DNA of 64,000 nt from Clitopilus passeckerianus (GCA_944990035.1 CALYLX010000145.1:124001-188000); one strand, 5' to 3'. Counted from the first letter of the stretch, positions 46,184 to 58,083 are shown. The notes: generated from the sequence alone by a model not told the origin. A program made the numbers and translations.

Positions 46184-46937
46184 GCCAATCTCTCTCAGAT
46201 ATAATGTAAGTCTCTATCAATTTCCAACGTATTGATAGGTAGGTAATAGTGCAAAGATGGACGTTTACAGTACTCACTACATATACACGTCACGTACTAC
46301 AGATTGAGCCCATAAAAATCTCAGTAGATTGTTCCCTGGAGTGAGATCGCAAAGGTTTGATAATTGTGCCATGCGTTCTAATCTCATGGCTCTAGATACA
46401 TGCTTCCTAGGCTCTTAATATACTTCGAAATACCCCTGTAAAACCGCTTGACCACTCCTATATCTGTTCTTGAGATAGGTGTGGTGCTCCTCCTGACCCT
46501 ATCAATTGATTTCCTCATTTCTGCATATTCAGAGCTTTGAATTCGAGTTAATTAGTCTAAAGTACACTGTAAATATGTTATCTACGTAGTCCGTACAAAA
46601 TGACCCGGATATCACCCCAAAACGAGCCAGTACTCGTGCTCATGGTGGCCGGCAGCGAGCACGCGCGTTGACGCGATGAGCGACGCGTCGCAGGTCACGA
46701 GAGCCCCGCTTATTGATACCACTTACCATATCGGGTGGTCTTGTTTCAGCCGAGCCCCGCCGAACCCCGCCGAGGCTGCCTGGTGCTTGAAAAGTAAATT
46801 CTGGCTAAGTCCCAAGTGGTTTTATCCCAGGTTTTATTGCTGGTTTGCGGAATCAGCCAACGTGAAGCCTAATGAGGCTCGCTTGCCTCAATAGTAAACG
46901 AGCCTGATGGAGGCTTGAAGTGTGGGAACACTAGGTG
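46184..46937 (-). repeat. Right 754-bp terminal inverted repeat
   Basis: Reverse complement of 44289-45042, of equal length. Near identity of the arms indicates a young insertion or arm homogenisation. Confidence 0.93.
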
Positions 46938-46945
46938 TACGGTCC

Positions 46946-47770
46946 GGAGTTGTGACATGTCACATAGCGCATACCCGCCGACGCTCAGCGCAAACTGGAC
47001 CCTCGAGCAACCCTCGAGTTTGACAAGTGCCACGGAAAGAACAGTATATACCAGTCTCGAAACCACCTCTTTCCTGGCTCGGGACAATGTGAAAGAAAAG
47101 AGAACCTTTGAATGGCCCTCAAATAGACACAGAATCTCGTACTTGGAGAAGGCTGCTTGAAGGCTGCTCTGCACGACCGTCATTCATGATCGGACTACCT
47201 TGAACGTCCGAGTCTGACAGTCCTCGGTCCTTCAATACTTCGCGTACCACCCCATTACGTCCTACTTTATTCATATCTTGTGTTTGACGTGCTACGTGTC
47301 TTTGGATCCTGTTGGTGGCTTGCCGAAGAACCCTACGAAAAGAAGTTCCACTTCCCACCCATAGCACTATCCCACCGTGCTATGTGTCTGCAATGATTCT
47401 TCTAACAACTTGACAAAACTGGAAGCGTATATAGCTTTTACTAACACATATCTCTAGTCGGGCAAACTGAACAAAGGTTTGTATGACAACTAATTGAGTC
47501 TCGCGCCAGGCTTCGAATAGGCTTACTCTGAGAAAACAACAACACATACTCTCGGTGGATAATATCCACTAATTCAGCCCCTCTGACATACCCATGCTAT
47601 AGAATGCACGGCTGCTGAAATCTTTTTATAGGTTCTAATGTGGCCAACAATGTCATTGTTAATAGGCGGTAAAATAATCTCGTCGCCGGTGGAGCCCTTA
47701 TATTTCTTCCAGTTTAAAAGGCCATGGATGCGACGGGTTCTTTCATCCTCATAAATCAGTTTAAACCAAA
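46946..47770. other. Intergenic region right of the long-TIR element
   Basis: About 825 bases with no supported gene; it ends in the PRP7 promoter. Confidence 0.45.
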
Positions 47771-48031
47771 ATGAAAGTACTCGTCGCTACTTTCTCCTCC
47801 TTGGCTGCTGCCGTTGCCTTACCATCTGAAGGGGTAAGTCACCACATATCCAGCCCTCTGCAAACCTTACCACTTTGCTGACTTGCCTATCAATAGGGCG
47901 GAAACCCAGTTCTGAGCGGTGTGGACACCGACACTAAGTACAAGGATCATGTCTGGGGCGACCGTGCTCTGGAGAACGCAGACACCGATACCAAGTACAA
48001 AGATCACGTTTGGGCTGGCCGCGCTGTATAG
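47771..48031 (+). CDS. PRP7: two-repeat secreted RiPP-like precursor
   Basis: Exons 47771-47833 and 47897-48031 code only 65 residues. A signal peptide (MKVLVATFSSLAAAVALP) is followed by SEG at the phase-0 intron, then two units with an identical core, TDTKYKDHVW. The units read SGVDTDTKYKDHVWGDR and ENADTDTKYKDHVWAGR, each ending in Arg. The small size, exact duplication of the core and Arg after each unit make this the simplest member of the family. Confidence 0.8.
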
Positions 48032-48443
48032 AGGACTCATAGAACAAGCACGTAATTTTTTCTTTACGCTGAAGTGCCTGCTGACAGTCTTCCTTAGAGA
48101 TGTTGAGAAGACTTTCATTAGATTTCTTGTAAATTACGCCTGAATTACGAATCCGATTGCCAGTCTGTACGTGTATTTCCGAGATCGGTCTCCAGGACCA
48201 TCAACCTGATATTTCTATTCATTGCCAAAATCTCGGGCTGTCATTCTTGACACCGAGTTGAAAGGCTGCCACATTTACCTGTCAAGAAACGAAAGGACGT
48301 CTGCGAATATTCTCTGAGTGAATAAGATACGAGATCCAGACACAGGTTCCGATATACCCCTCGGTGGAAATTTTAACAGCTTCGCTATAAAGGGCGTCTT
48401 TAAATCCATATCGCATCTCGATATCTTGGTGAGCCTTTCGAGA
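48032..48443. other. Intergenic, PRP7 to PRP8
   Basis: About 410 bases, no supported gene. Confidence 0.45.
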
Positions 48444-48731
48444 ATGAAGATCATCTCAATCGTCTCTCTTGCCCTCGCATGGGTTGTATCGGCTGCACGA
48501 GTCCCCGGCAGCCAGGTAAACTACGGTGCATTCTAGATAGCGTATGATCGCCTACCGATGGTATAGATTCGTGCCGTACAAGGCGCAGAGACAGACCTTT
48601 TGTTCCTCTTCAATCAGCATTGGGCAACAGAGCCGGACAGGGATCGAATTGCCAGGAGTTCAGAGGCAGACACTGACCCAGTCGATGCCATCGACGTATG
48701 GCACGGATCTAGAACTGATAAATTGACCTGA
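48444..48731 (+). CDS. PRP8: two-repeat secreted RiPP-like precursor
   Basis: Exons 48444-48515 and 48567-48731 code 78 residues. Signal peptide MKIISIVSLALAWVVSA, then a phase-0 intron after the Gln of VPGSQ. Two cores follow: TDLLFLFNQHW, close to TDNLFLFNQAW of PRP1, and TDPVDAIDVW followed by HGSR. The second matches the orphan repeat after the PRP1 stop. An IAR site lies between them. The shared cores show that PRP1 and PRP8 are related although they are 9 kb apart. Confidence 0.78.
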
Positions 48732-49328
48732 AGCGCTATTTACGCCTGTTCAAGGTAATTGTCCGTGTACTATCTATTTTTGGACAAATTATGACTGAGA
48801 ACTTGAAAGCTCACAGAATTATCCTGAGGATGGAGGGTAGTAGGGCTCCTAGTACTTGCATTCCTGGGGTATAGAGAACCAAGAACCACAATCTCTGTTG
48901 AATGAAATTTAGCTTTTACATGTCGAAAATCCTTTCGATCCTGCACAAAGGCGAGCCTAACAGGGAATTTTGAACCTGACCTTTGGCTCTACTCCCAGCT
49001 ATCAAGAAGCTATGAGATAGTAACATAAGATGACGCTACCTCTCCTACCACCCGCACGAAGGTGCTTGGTCGGTCACAAACATGGGTGGGCGTCTTCAGG
49101 GACGCTATCTGTCGAACTTGAACGCCCTTGCCGCTCTATCCACTAGACTTGGACAACTTGAGCCGGGTAGCCCCACAACCATTGAGATGGACCATCTGGT
49201 CGTGTCAAAATGTATGGCAAAATTATGGCCGGCATGGCATAACTCAGTCGGTCACCTGTTCTACAGTCCAATAGAAAAGGCATATACCTCTTGGTATCCT
49301 TGGCTCGCAACCCTAAGCTCTTTTCCAG
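48732..49328. other. Intergenic, PRP8 to PRP9
   Basis: About 600 bases. A plus-strand ORF covers 49082-49486 but has no signal or repeat and overlaps PRP9 in another frame; not supported. Confidence 0.45.
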
Positions 49329-49754
49329 ATGAAGCACGCTGCCGCTGTTATCATTTTTTTCACCCTCCCCTTCTTTATCGCCGCTGCCCCTGCTCCGGTA
49401 GAAGAGGTTGGTACTCGTCTCACTGTCCCATTGGTAGGACCATTCTAATCAAATACTCAGGCTGCACGAGGTCTCGAGGTTGCTGATACCGACCTCGGAT
49501 ATGGCAGCGCTCATTGGATTGTCAATCAGAAGCGGAGCGTAGTCGCGGCTCTCGATAACGCAGATACTGATAGAAATGGTAACGATAAATACTGGGTCAA
49601 ACACAAAGAACGGTCTACTGCGAGTGCTGAGACTGATCAGGCGTTCGACTTCGGTTGGTCTGATGGACAGTGGAAAAAAGTTGAGCGTAGAATTGTGTGC
49701 TGCTTTGTGTATTCTCTAAGCTATCTCCAGAGTGATTATCGCCGCACTGAATGA
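49329..49754 (+). CDS. PRP9: repeat-containing secreted RiPP-like precursor
   Basis: Exons 49329-49406 and 49461-49754 code 123 residues. The signal peptide begins MKHAAAVIIFFTLPFFIAAAP and the exon ends APVEE at a phase-0 intron. Cores are TDLGYGSAHW, TDRNGNDKYW and a longer TDQAFDFGWSDGQW. Basic sites stand between them: ARG, NQKRS and HKERS. After the last unit come VERR and about 23 residues with a Cys pair that look unrelated to the repeats. The second core lacks the aromatic residue at position 5 but keeps the Trp. Confidence 0.8.
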
Positions 49755-51047
49755 GATGTCGATCTCATATCGGATGTAATTTCCATAGTTGACTATACAT
49801 CCGTGGCTGTAGAATACCAAGCACGAAATAGCTCTGTTGTAACTGATTACCGTTGTAAATCGAACCCAAATGCCCGAATTCAGTGAAAACGCTAATATCT
49901 TTTTCGAGACTATCGAGACCAGTTTGAGCCACTTGACCCCCCTACTTGAACATGTTTACATGACAGAAGCACGACTGCTGAGAATATGCGGGCCGCCGAC
50001 AATCACCCCATGCATGAGTTGGATAGGTGTTTCCTCGGAGCCGTTCCAACTTAAGTCCATCCCCCGACTCAAAGGTAACTTATCTGCCGACGCCTGGCCA
50101 CCCGCCATGATACTGAACTATCTGCTAGTGAACCCGACTCCACTTCTGACGTTCTCATCACCATAAATTCGGCAACAAATACTACATTCTGTGCCTGATA
50201 GATAAAATGTGCCGGACATACCCACATGATGAGGGTGAAGATACTGGACTCTTGTGAACTCGTAGCAAACTCTTGACATTGTCTTGTTCCTCTTCGTTTA
50301 ATCGATCGGCCGACCGGACTGATGCAACCAGCTACTACTACCGATGGCTTCAATTCATTCTTCGAACTTGGAATCGTCTTATCTCATTTGACAAGACCAC
50401 TTGCGTTTTATGAGGAGATACAACGGTTGAAGCTTGAAGCTTCGACCGCACCCTCTTAGAATGCCGAATCCTGTAAGAGAATCTACGAGTTAGGATACAT
50501 GCTCTTGTTACAGTTGTGGCCATGTCTTGCTTCACCGTGTTCTCTAACTGTTCAACTTCAGGAAGCTAACCAATGGCCATACTTTATTTTCGCGTCGCAC
50601 TGGTGCGCGCACACGACCTAAGCACAGGGTCCAGGCGATTGAGCACAATTTTGCCAAGCTTTGTGAATGATTTGATCATGATATTTGGAAGTCTATCATA
50701 ATTGACAGCCCGGCAGATGCGTCGACGGGATATTTTTAGATTCGACGGCTTTCCGGCTTGTCAGGAACGCAACTCCTGCGTTCTGACGTCTTTGAACCGG
50801 TTTACGTCCTTCAATTTACTAGGCCTTAACTCACCGCACGATTATCGTCTGTTAACAAATGCTGCATGTGAGAACGACCACCTGGTGAAGTCAAAGAATG
50901 ACAGCACACAGATACTCGTGGATACTCTGGAACGGACGTGAAATGACTTGAACACCCTTTTTTGCTCCTCAGAGATCTACAAAGGTGGCTCGAAATTTAC
51001 TATTGGAGACATTCCTCAGTTCAACACTGCTTGTGAATACGTTGAAC
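49755..51047. other. Intergenic, PRP9 to PRP10
   Basis: About 1.3 kb. I searched by eye for further D-T-D...W repeats in the three plus-strand frames and found none. No gene is supported. Confidence 0.45.
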
Positions 51048-52432
51048 ATGAAGCTCTCTGCGGCTTTTGTCCTTGCCGCTCTCTCTGCTCTCACCGCCGC
51101 TGCCCCAGCTTCGGAGGTGCGTTTGTTCATCCCCCCTAAGTATTCTCGTCCTTGACCAGTACTATCCACCACAGTACTCGCCTCCCGACACCGATATTAC
51201 TTTTACAATCAGCCGCGCCGCCAATGCTTCTAAATGGCAAGTCAGCGTAAGTGCGTCTTTGGATCGTTCACGGACACAAAACTGAAGCTCAATTCGCAGC
51301 GGGATCTTGAAGAGATCAAGCGTGCTGTCGAGGGTACTGCTGACACGGATATCACGTTCACTATCAGCCGCGCTTCCAGCGCTTCTACGTGGAAGGTCAA
51401 CGTGAGTGACTGGTTTACGAACATCGTTCCTTCAAAGTCTTACCCGACAAACAGCAAGCTAGAGATGTCGACGAGCTTCATGACATCCTCAGGCGTGCCA
51501 CCGATGGTACAGCTGACACCGATATTACTTTCAGCTTCAAGAGGGTCGCCGATCCCGCTGTAATCAAGTGGAAGGTTGAGGTGGGTAACTCTACTTGTTT
51601 AGAGAAGAACATCAAAGTGAACATATTTAAATATTCGTAGGCTCCTGAAGCTCGCGGGGATATCCTCGAACGCAGCGAGGCCAATACCGACATTACCTTC
51701 AACTTTAAAGAGGCTGATACGAACTCCGATAAACCTGCTGCTATCAAGTGGAAGACCAAGGCGAGTGGTTCCTCCCTCTCAGATAGAAACTGGCATTGAC
51801 GGACGCGAAGGCTCCCGACGCTCGCAGCGAGATTGACGGACGCAGCGAGGCTAATACCGACATTACCTTTAACTTTAAGGAGGCTGATGGGGAGAAACCT
51901 GCTGCTATCAAATGGAAAACGAAGGTTAGCTACGTTTCCGAAAGAGATGGTCAGTATTAATCATCAGGTAGGCGCCTGAGGAGCGTGGCGAGGCCAATAC
52001 CGATATCACCTTTTCCTTCAGAAAGGCTGAGAGCGACGGAGCTCGCCCTGCATGGGGTGTCAGTGTAAGTTACTTGCGTACTCTTGACATGTTAGGGCAC
52101 GGGTTCTAATCTTCTACAGGCAAATCGCCGTGATATCGAAGAGCGAGGCGAGGCCAACACAGATATTACCTTCTCCTTCAGGAAAGCTGAAAGCGATGGA
52201 GCTCGCCCTGCATGGGATGTTAGTGTAAGTTACTTGCGTATTCTTGACGTGGGAGGGCATGAGCTCACAAATTCTACAGGCGAATCGCCGTGATATCGAA
52301 GAACGTTCCACTGCGGATACCGATATTACCTTCACCATCAGCTCCCAGCCCAGCACTGGCAAATGGAGATGCTGCGTAAGTATTCATGTTTGATCCACCT
52401 TGTGCTTCGCTGACCTTAATACACAGTCTTAA
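51048..52432 (+). CDS. PRP10: eight-repeat secreted RiPP-like precursor, one repeat per exon
   Basis: Ten exons (51048-51116, 51160-51246, 51300-51401, 51455-51580, 51641-51760, 51811-51924, 51972-52064, 52120-52224, 52280-52375, 52427-52432) code 305 residues. Every intron is phase 0. Exon 1 is the signal peptide (MKLSAAFVLAALSALTAAAP). Exons 2-9 each carry exactly one unit: in seven of them an Arg-containing site (IKRA, LRRA, ERSE, GRSE, ERGE, ERST) precedes the core, then [D/N]-T-D-I-T-F, 9-16 variable residues, and a conserved Trp near the exon end. Exon 10 codes one Ser and the stop. The intron 51761-51810 is GC-AG. Exons 7 and 8 are near duplicates, showing expansion by exon copying. 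The core is longer than in PRP1-9, yet shares the TD and Trp anchors. Confidence 0.85.
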
Positions 52433-52779
52433 ATTGGCATATCTCTGTGACTACTGGGTCGGTGTTCCTGATGATGCTCGACTCGATTATTGCAGGAAAG
52501 GTCATACCGCCTCTCTAAATATTCCCGAACACGGCCTTTATTTGTCACTTGTGTAGTTATAAACCCCAGAAGTGTTGATAGCTGAAATCAATTATACGGA
52601 TTGAGTTCGAATCGCATTATCCTGCGCTTGCAATCTAGGCCCTTGGGAACAGGGATAGATGTTGACACTGACCCGCTTATGATCAGAGACTCCCGGTCAA
52701 TGAACGGAGTTGCAAATGTGATTCTCATGAGTTGAGGGAGTACATGTTCTATAATTTCTATTACGGGACCTTAGAAAGC
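52433..52779. other. Convergent region, PRP10 and P450 copy 2
   Basis: About 350 bases. A VDTDPLMIRDS reading at about 52655 recalls the repeats but lacks the Trp; not supported as a repeat. Confidence 0.4.
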
Positions 52780-54963
52780 TTAGAAGCTCGCCAAATCCTC
52801 TGCAGCCGTCCACGCGCGGATAGCTTCAACCGCGCCTTGTGACCTCGGGGTAATCTCGCATTGGAAGGGAATCGGAGACCTGTAAGAACGTTACGTGAGT
52901 TTAGGGGAGACCATATAAGGAGTGAACCCGTACCGAGCCAGCCCTTCCACCCAGCCCTCCGCTGGCTCAATACTCTGGCCGTCAGGACCTTTCTTCTTGG
53001 AGAAGTCAAAGTTCGAAAGCAGCGTAGCAGCTGTGATCATCATGGTTGAGAGTGCAACGTGGCGCCCGGGGCATATTCTGAATCCACTGTAAGGAAAATG
53101 TCCAGCAACAAGGAGTAGGAACTAACCTCCTTCCGAAACCAAACACGATATCCAACGAGCTGAGGGCGGCTTCGTCGATCTTACCATCTTCGAGGAAACG
53201 CTCTGGTTTGAATTCGTGAGGGTCAGGGAAGTCTTCTTCATTAGATAACATGGCGCTACAAGCAAGATTGTCAGTGATTGTGTGCCAGGATAGACACAAT
53301 TCATACCCCTGGTTAGCTATGACTATTGAGTCCTTTGGAATAAGATATCCTTCATACACATCATCATCTGTGACAGCATGCGGGACACCTAAACATGTTG
53401 GTGATTAACAACCCATTGATCCAGGTGATTTTCAATCGAGGGTCCGCATACCCAGAGCTGTGACTGGCTTCCATCTTCAGGGGGAAGAGTATCAACATGT
53501 GTTGAATTGTGTTTGGGAAGAGGTATCTTACCGTAGGACTTCCATTATCAAGGCCGTCAAATACGGGAGCGAGAGGATCTCTGAATGATCTGGGAACTTG
53601 CCGTGGCCGTGAAGTGCGCTGTCTAGTTCCTCTTGTGCCTTCTTCTGTGCTCCGGGATATTTCACCAGGGCTAGGCATAATACGAACAGGCTGGCCGTGA
53701 TCGTGTCGACGCCGGCTAAAACAGTTTGGGTGATCAGAAAAATTGCACTGCACGAATTGAAAGACCGTACCAAGATAAACCATGCCTGCCATGCTCCTTA
53801 ACCGATCAAGGTCGGCCCCCATCATGATCTCCTTTCTGTTCAATGTCTTCGATACCAGAAGAGACAAAAGATGGCAGTGCATCCCCTGATTTCTACGTCA
53901 GATGAGTCTGAGTTAGGTCCCTTTTAATCCTCAATCACCAGAAAGTGACAAGACTCACCAGAAGCTCCTGTGCGGCCTCAAATGGTACCTCCATAACCCT
54001 CGTAGATAAATCTTTATGGTAGGCTGCCGTCTTCTTGAATTTGATGCCTGGGAACCAAGAGGGGAGGTGCCTCGCAGCAGGCCAAATATCGGGTAGGAAT
54101 GGGCCCGCCAACGCAAGCATCGATAGCTCGCGGGCGCCCTTTTCGACAAGGCGGACATATGGGTCGTCCTCAGAACGGACTTTGATCCCGTATGCGGAGG
54201 TGATTAAGATAGCCCCAGCCATGCTAAGAACCATCAGTACGTAACTTGGGTCACGATAAACCCTTAACTCACTGTCGGAGGTGGTCAAAAATTTTGTCGG
54301 GGGTTTCGATAAGATGGTTAAGGAGTCGACGAGCGTGGTAGAGTTCTTTAGGGTAGTGAATCTTTCCATCGATCCCCATGTGCTTCTGGAAAGCCCTGCG
54401 TCGGTCCCTCCATTTGTCTCCGTATTGATTCAGAGCAAACGCCCAGCCCCAGCCACATCTGTGAAATAAAGAGATGTAGTGGGATCACTTCAAAAGTCCG
54501 AAGTTACTCACAGTTCTGGCACCATGACGGTGCCCGGTCTGAGTAGTGAATGTCAACTGTACGCTCGTGAATAGTTATTCGTTGAATACACACCGACTGG
54601 AATAAATGCCAGACCGTTTCTCTAGTAGTTCACGGGCTGTTTTGAGGGAACTTAGGACAACAATCGATTGACCCAGAGCTCCGAGGTGAATGATATCGGA
54701 GTCTAGAAAACGAATTTGGGTCAATTCGTATTCGCATAGGTTCAGTACAATCAATTACCAGTTTGTTTGGCTATCTCAGCAAAAATCTCGTGGTCAAGCT
54801 TGGTAGGCATGTTCAGGAGATTGTCAATGATTGGGAGCTTCCTGGGTCCGGGAGGAAGTTTCTGGACTACTCTCCACCAGCTGAGCAGCCGTAGCAGTCC
54901 ATAAACGCAAGCCAAGGTAGCGCATAGCACTGGTGTCGAGGAAGATGATATTGTTCCGGTCAT
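52780..54963 (-). CDS. Cytochrome P450 monooxygenase, copy 2
   Basis: Twelve minus-strand exons (54759-54963, 54594-54702, 54512-54538, 54273-54458, 53959-54223, 53771-53885, 53532-53715, 53452-53474, 53307-53388, 53127-53255, 52934-53077, 52780-52879) code 522 residues. Nine of the twelve exon lengths equal those of copy 1. Start at 54963 (MTG) aligns with copy 1; an ATG 12 bases upstream is possible. Anchor, KLPPGPRKLP, AGVDT, ExxR (EVLR), FKPERF and FGFGRRICPGRH are all present. Exon 6 is odd. With the acceptor homologous to copy 1 (start at 53892) a net one-base gain breaks the frame. With an AG seven bases further on (start at 53885) the frame is kept, but about 17 residues differ from copy 1. 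It is convergent with PRP10, which is the reason to consider it for the peptide pathway. Confidence 0.9.
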
Positions 54964-55589
54964 ATATTGGGGCAAAGATTCAAGGCAGACTTTGAATCAC
55001 TAGTGCTATGTTATATGACAGCTTCAAGCGGGCGCATAAAGATGCTTGCTTCCTGCTTCAGGGGATTCTGTAAGGCATTCTGACCTGAGGTAGGATGAAC
55101 GCGTCAGAACCTAACCATAAATATTGGGTTAGATCCCGAGTCTCCAGCATGACGATGAAGGCGAAGCTGACATGTCTTGTTGTCAAATGTGGCTCAAATG
55201 TGGGCTTGAAATCGATAAAGCTTTTGCGGGCCCCAAACACTTGGCCTGGGTACTATAAGGCTCTATCTGTGCTCTTGTCGAGTTCTTGGAAGCGGAAGCA
55301 AATATTGACTGTGCCATTGCGAACTTGACGTTCAGGCTTTCCTGGTGGTGGCAGTGGCAGGTCAGGGTAAGTCCAGTCTATTTGGTTTAGACTAATTTAA
55401 CAAACAAAGCCCTCTCGGCTCCTCCTCCGATGCCGAAAGACGCTGGATTTGGCTGGGTCATGGTGGCCTGGACGACCGCCAGCGCCTATGATGGTTTATC
55501 GTCGCCAACACTGACCTGTCCACCGCCGAGGGCATCGAGCTGGTATCTCAAGTGCTGGTGCAAGTCTTAGCTGGTTCTCACAATTGTGA
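54964..55589. other. Intergenic region, P450 copy 2 to GT90
   Basis: About 630 bases between divergent genes. A frame near 55430-55560 reads ANTDLSTAEGIELVSQ but lacks a Trp anchor and a start; not supported. Confidence 0.4.
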
Positions 55590-57798
55590 ATGTCGCCGCT
55601 ACGCTCCAGAAATTTCAGGCGCAGATTCGCCATTTGCCTCGTCGTCGTTGCACTCATTCTTTACGCCCACCGAAGTCTTTCGGCGTTTCTTACGAATCTC
55701 AAGTTTCGCCTTACTCCGGATGTACAACAAGACGATGAGGATCCTTCCCTAGATGAAATAGAAGACAAGGACCCAGCCACACCAATCCAGACGCCCTTTT
55801 GTAGACTTCCTGCCCAAGCAACTGCAGACCCAGAGGAGCTCGATGAGGAATTTCCAGAATTGCCGCATACCTGGAACTCAGATGGACTACTCGTAGTCAA
55901 CCCAGACAGCACGACGCACCCAATTCTAGAGCTGATAGAGAAAGCTGAAGCGGAATGGCAGGCGAAGCAAGACAAGGCTAGCAAAACTCTTGACGATGCA
56001 GTCACCGAGTATAAACGAAGATACGGCAGGAAACCACCTCTTGGATTTGATGACTGGTGGGACCTTCGTCGCTTTGGTTCGTTTACCCAACTAATACCAG
56101 CCTAGGTGGGATTACGCCCAAGAAAACAATGTTCTCCTGCCGGATGAATACGATACCATCAACCGTGAACTAGAACCTTTCTGGGCCATCTCCCCTACAG
56201 ACCTCGCGCGCATACAGCGAGAACAAGAAAATACCCCAGATTCATTTACCCTTGCCAAAAACGATACCCACGACTCTCATCTTGCAGCTAAAGCATTTTC
56301 AGACCCAGTACACTGGAAAGAGAAATCTTTGTTACGAGGGTTGGACGAGATCATTAACCTTCTGGTTCCCATAGAGGACGCGTTGCAGCCGTTCAGGGTG
56401 ACTTTTTCGCCACATGATAATCCCAACCAACTGGCGGACTGGAACCTTAGGAAATTGCTGCTCGACGCTGCCAAAGCAGGCGAATGTATGCACCTCCTTT
56501 CGCAACATTGCTCATGAAACTAACTGCCTCGCGCCCAGATATCGACCTGAGCAAACTTGACGACCCGAGGAATTTTGGCTTCGCTTCCACATGCCCACCC
56601 AACTCTCCAGGCCGGCCGAAGGACCTAGATGCACCAATTGACCAAACTGTACGCCCCACACCCAGGAACTCTCCGAAGACGTTCATCCATAATCACCGCT
56701 TGTCAATGGACCCGTGTCAGCACCCCTCAATCTTTTATCACCATTCCCAATACGTTGCACACGATCTTTCTCCAGTCCCACCACTCCCCGTCTCCAAACT
56801 TTTCCCGAAACTCTCATACTGCACAACCCCTCTGTTCTTTGATGTTCAGACGCCGGGATTCATCTCTTGGGTAGACGAAGTCAATCCGAGGGAGAACGAT
56901 CTGGAGTGGGAGAATAAGACGGATCACAGGCTATACTGGCGAGGTAGCAACACTGGAATGAACGCCGATGAACGTACGAGGTGGAGGCATTCGCAGAGGT
57001 TTAGGCTCGCGAATCTGGGACAGACTGTTGACGGCAATACGACTGTTCTGCTTCCTAGAAACGAGACCAGCAGCCGGCGGCAAAATTTGGGCAATGGGAC
57101 GTCGATCAGGAATTCTTTGTTGAACCCTGCCATCTTCGACGTCCAGTTGACGGGACAGCCGCTTGGCTGTGCTGATGATTATTGTGCCCAGATGAAGAAG
57201 GAGTATGAGTGGCTGTTGCCCGTTGATGCGCATGGAGAGGCTGCGGGAAGACATAAGTATGTCGTTGATGTAGGTGTTGCTATTCCGGCTGTATTTCTTG
57301 AGCTAACCATGGACGTTTTCGGTGGCACAGGTGGACGGTAATGGATGGTCAAGCAGATTCAAGCGATTGATGACAAGTAATGCTCTCGTATTCAAAGCTA
57401 CAGCGTATCCTGAATGGTACTTCCGCTATTTTTTGTATCATAGTTCTATATCGCTAATCCCATCTCTCTTCCAGGTGGTTGGACCGCTCCCAGGCCTGGG
57501 TCCATTACGTCCCTATCCAAGTGGACTACTCTGATCTATACGACGCCTATCTCTTCTTCCAAGGAGGATTGTATGGCGAAAATAACCACGATGAATTAGC
57601 GAGGAAGATCGCATCTGCTGGCCGACGGTGGAGCAAGTCGTTTTGGAGAAAGGAAGATATGACGGTATATTTCTTTAGGTGAGTCCGACTAGCTGGGTGC
57701 AGTTATCTGGTGTATTGATCTAGTCGCCACATAGGCTACTTCTGGAGTATGCAAGGGTTATGAGCCCGGATCGGGAGGCCATGTCATATGATGGATGA
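55590..57798 (+). CDS. GT90 (CAP10-type) glycosyltransferase
   Basis: Exons 55590-56056, 56106-56485, 56539-57269, 57331-57416, 57475-57678 and 57735-57798 code 643 residues. A type II membrane protein: a short basic N-terminus, a helix ([18 protein letters not shown]) and a lumenal domain. Family marks include [39 protein letters not shown], the catalytic-domain block [11 protein letters not shown], and a [18 protein letters not shown] stretch typical of CAP10/CAP59-like sugar transferases. Splice sites at 56056/56106 and 56485/56539 were chosen because they restore these motifs. Family members transfer xylose or glucose in cell-wall glycan or glycoprotein synthesis in the Golgi. There is no evidence that it acts on the nearby peptides. 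Confidence 0.9.
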
Positions 57799-58083
57799 GG
57801 ATTCCTGGAAGGAAACCCTGTGGTTCGCAGTGATGTAATTTTGCGCCATTAGATACATCCTCAGGCTTATTGGGATGTTCGAGACTTAAAGAAGACCTGG
57901 GATAGATGTTATGCAACATCAGCGCCAGTAGGACAGGCGTCATAGCTCCTCGCACGCGCATTCCTTACTCCAAATGTAGTTTCTCTTTCGCCTGAAATAT
58001 GATTAATACTGGGTATCTTTCTACCTATGAGATATATCATTATCGTAAGAGTGTATAAATGTGTCTACCTGATCAGTAAATTC

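Larger units (their letters stand above)
44281..46945. mobile_element. 2,649-bp element with 754-bp terminal inverted repeats, including its 8-b target duplications
   Basis: The element proper is 44289-46937. It is flanked by TACGGTCC at 44281-44288 and again at 46938-46945, a perfect 8-base target duplication. Its ends begin CACCTAGTGTTCCCACAC. The unique middle (45043-46183) is 1,141 bp, AT-rich and without a recognisable transposase; a 93-codon ORF at 45629-45910 has no family features. It is a non-autonomous, recently inserted element. The 8-base duplication suits hAT-like or P-like mobilisation, but the termini do not let me place it. Confidence 0.93.

Noticed and set aside
38939..52432. 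Mating-pheromone precursors as an explanation for the small repeat genes
   Set aside because: No C-terminal CaaX motif, and all members carry cleavable secretion signals, which lipopeptide pheromone precursors lack.
52640..52720. VDTDP reading after PRP10 as a further precursor repeat
   Set aside because: It lacks the Trp anchor, a basic site and a frame joined to PRP10.
55430..55570. ANTDLSTAEG reading as an eleventh precursor
   Set aside because: No signal peptide, no Trp anchor, and a stop interrupts the frame just upstream.
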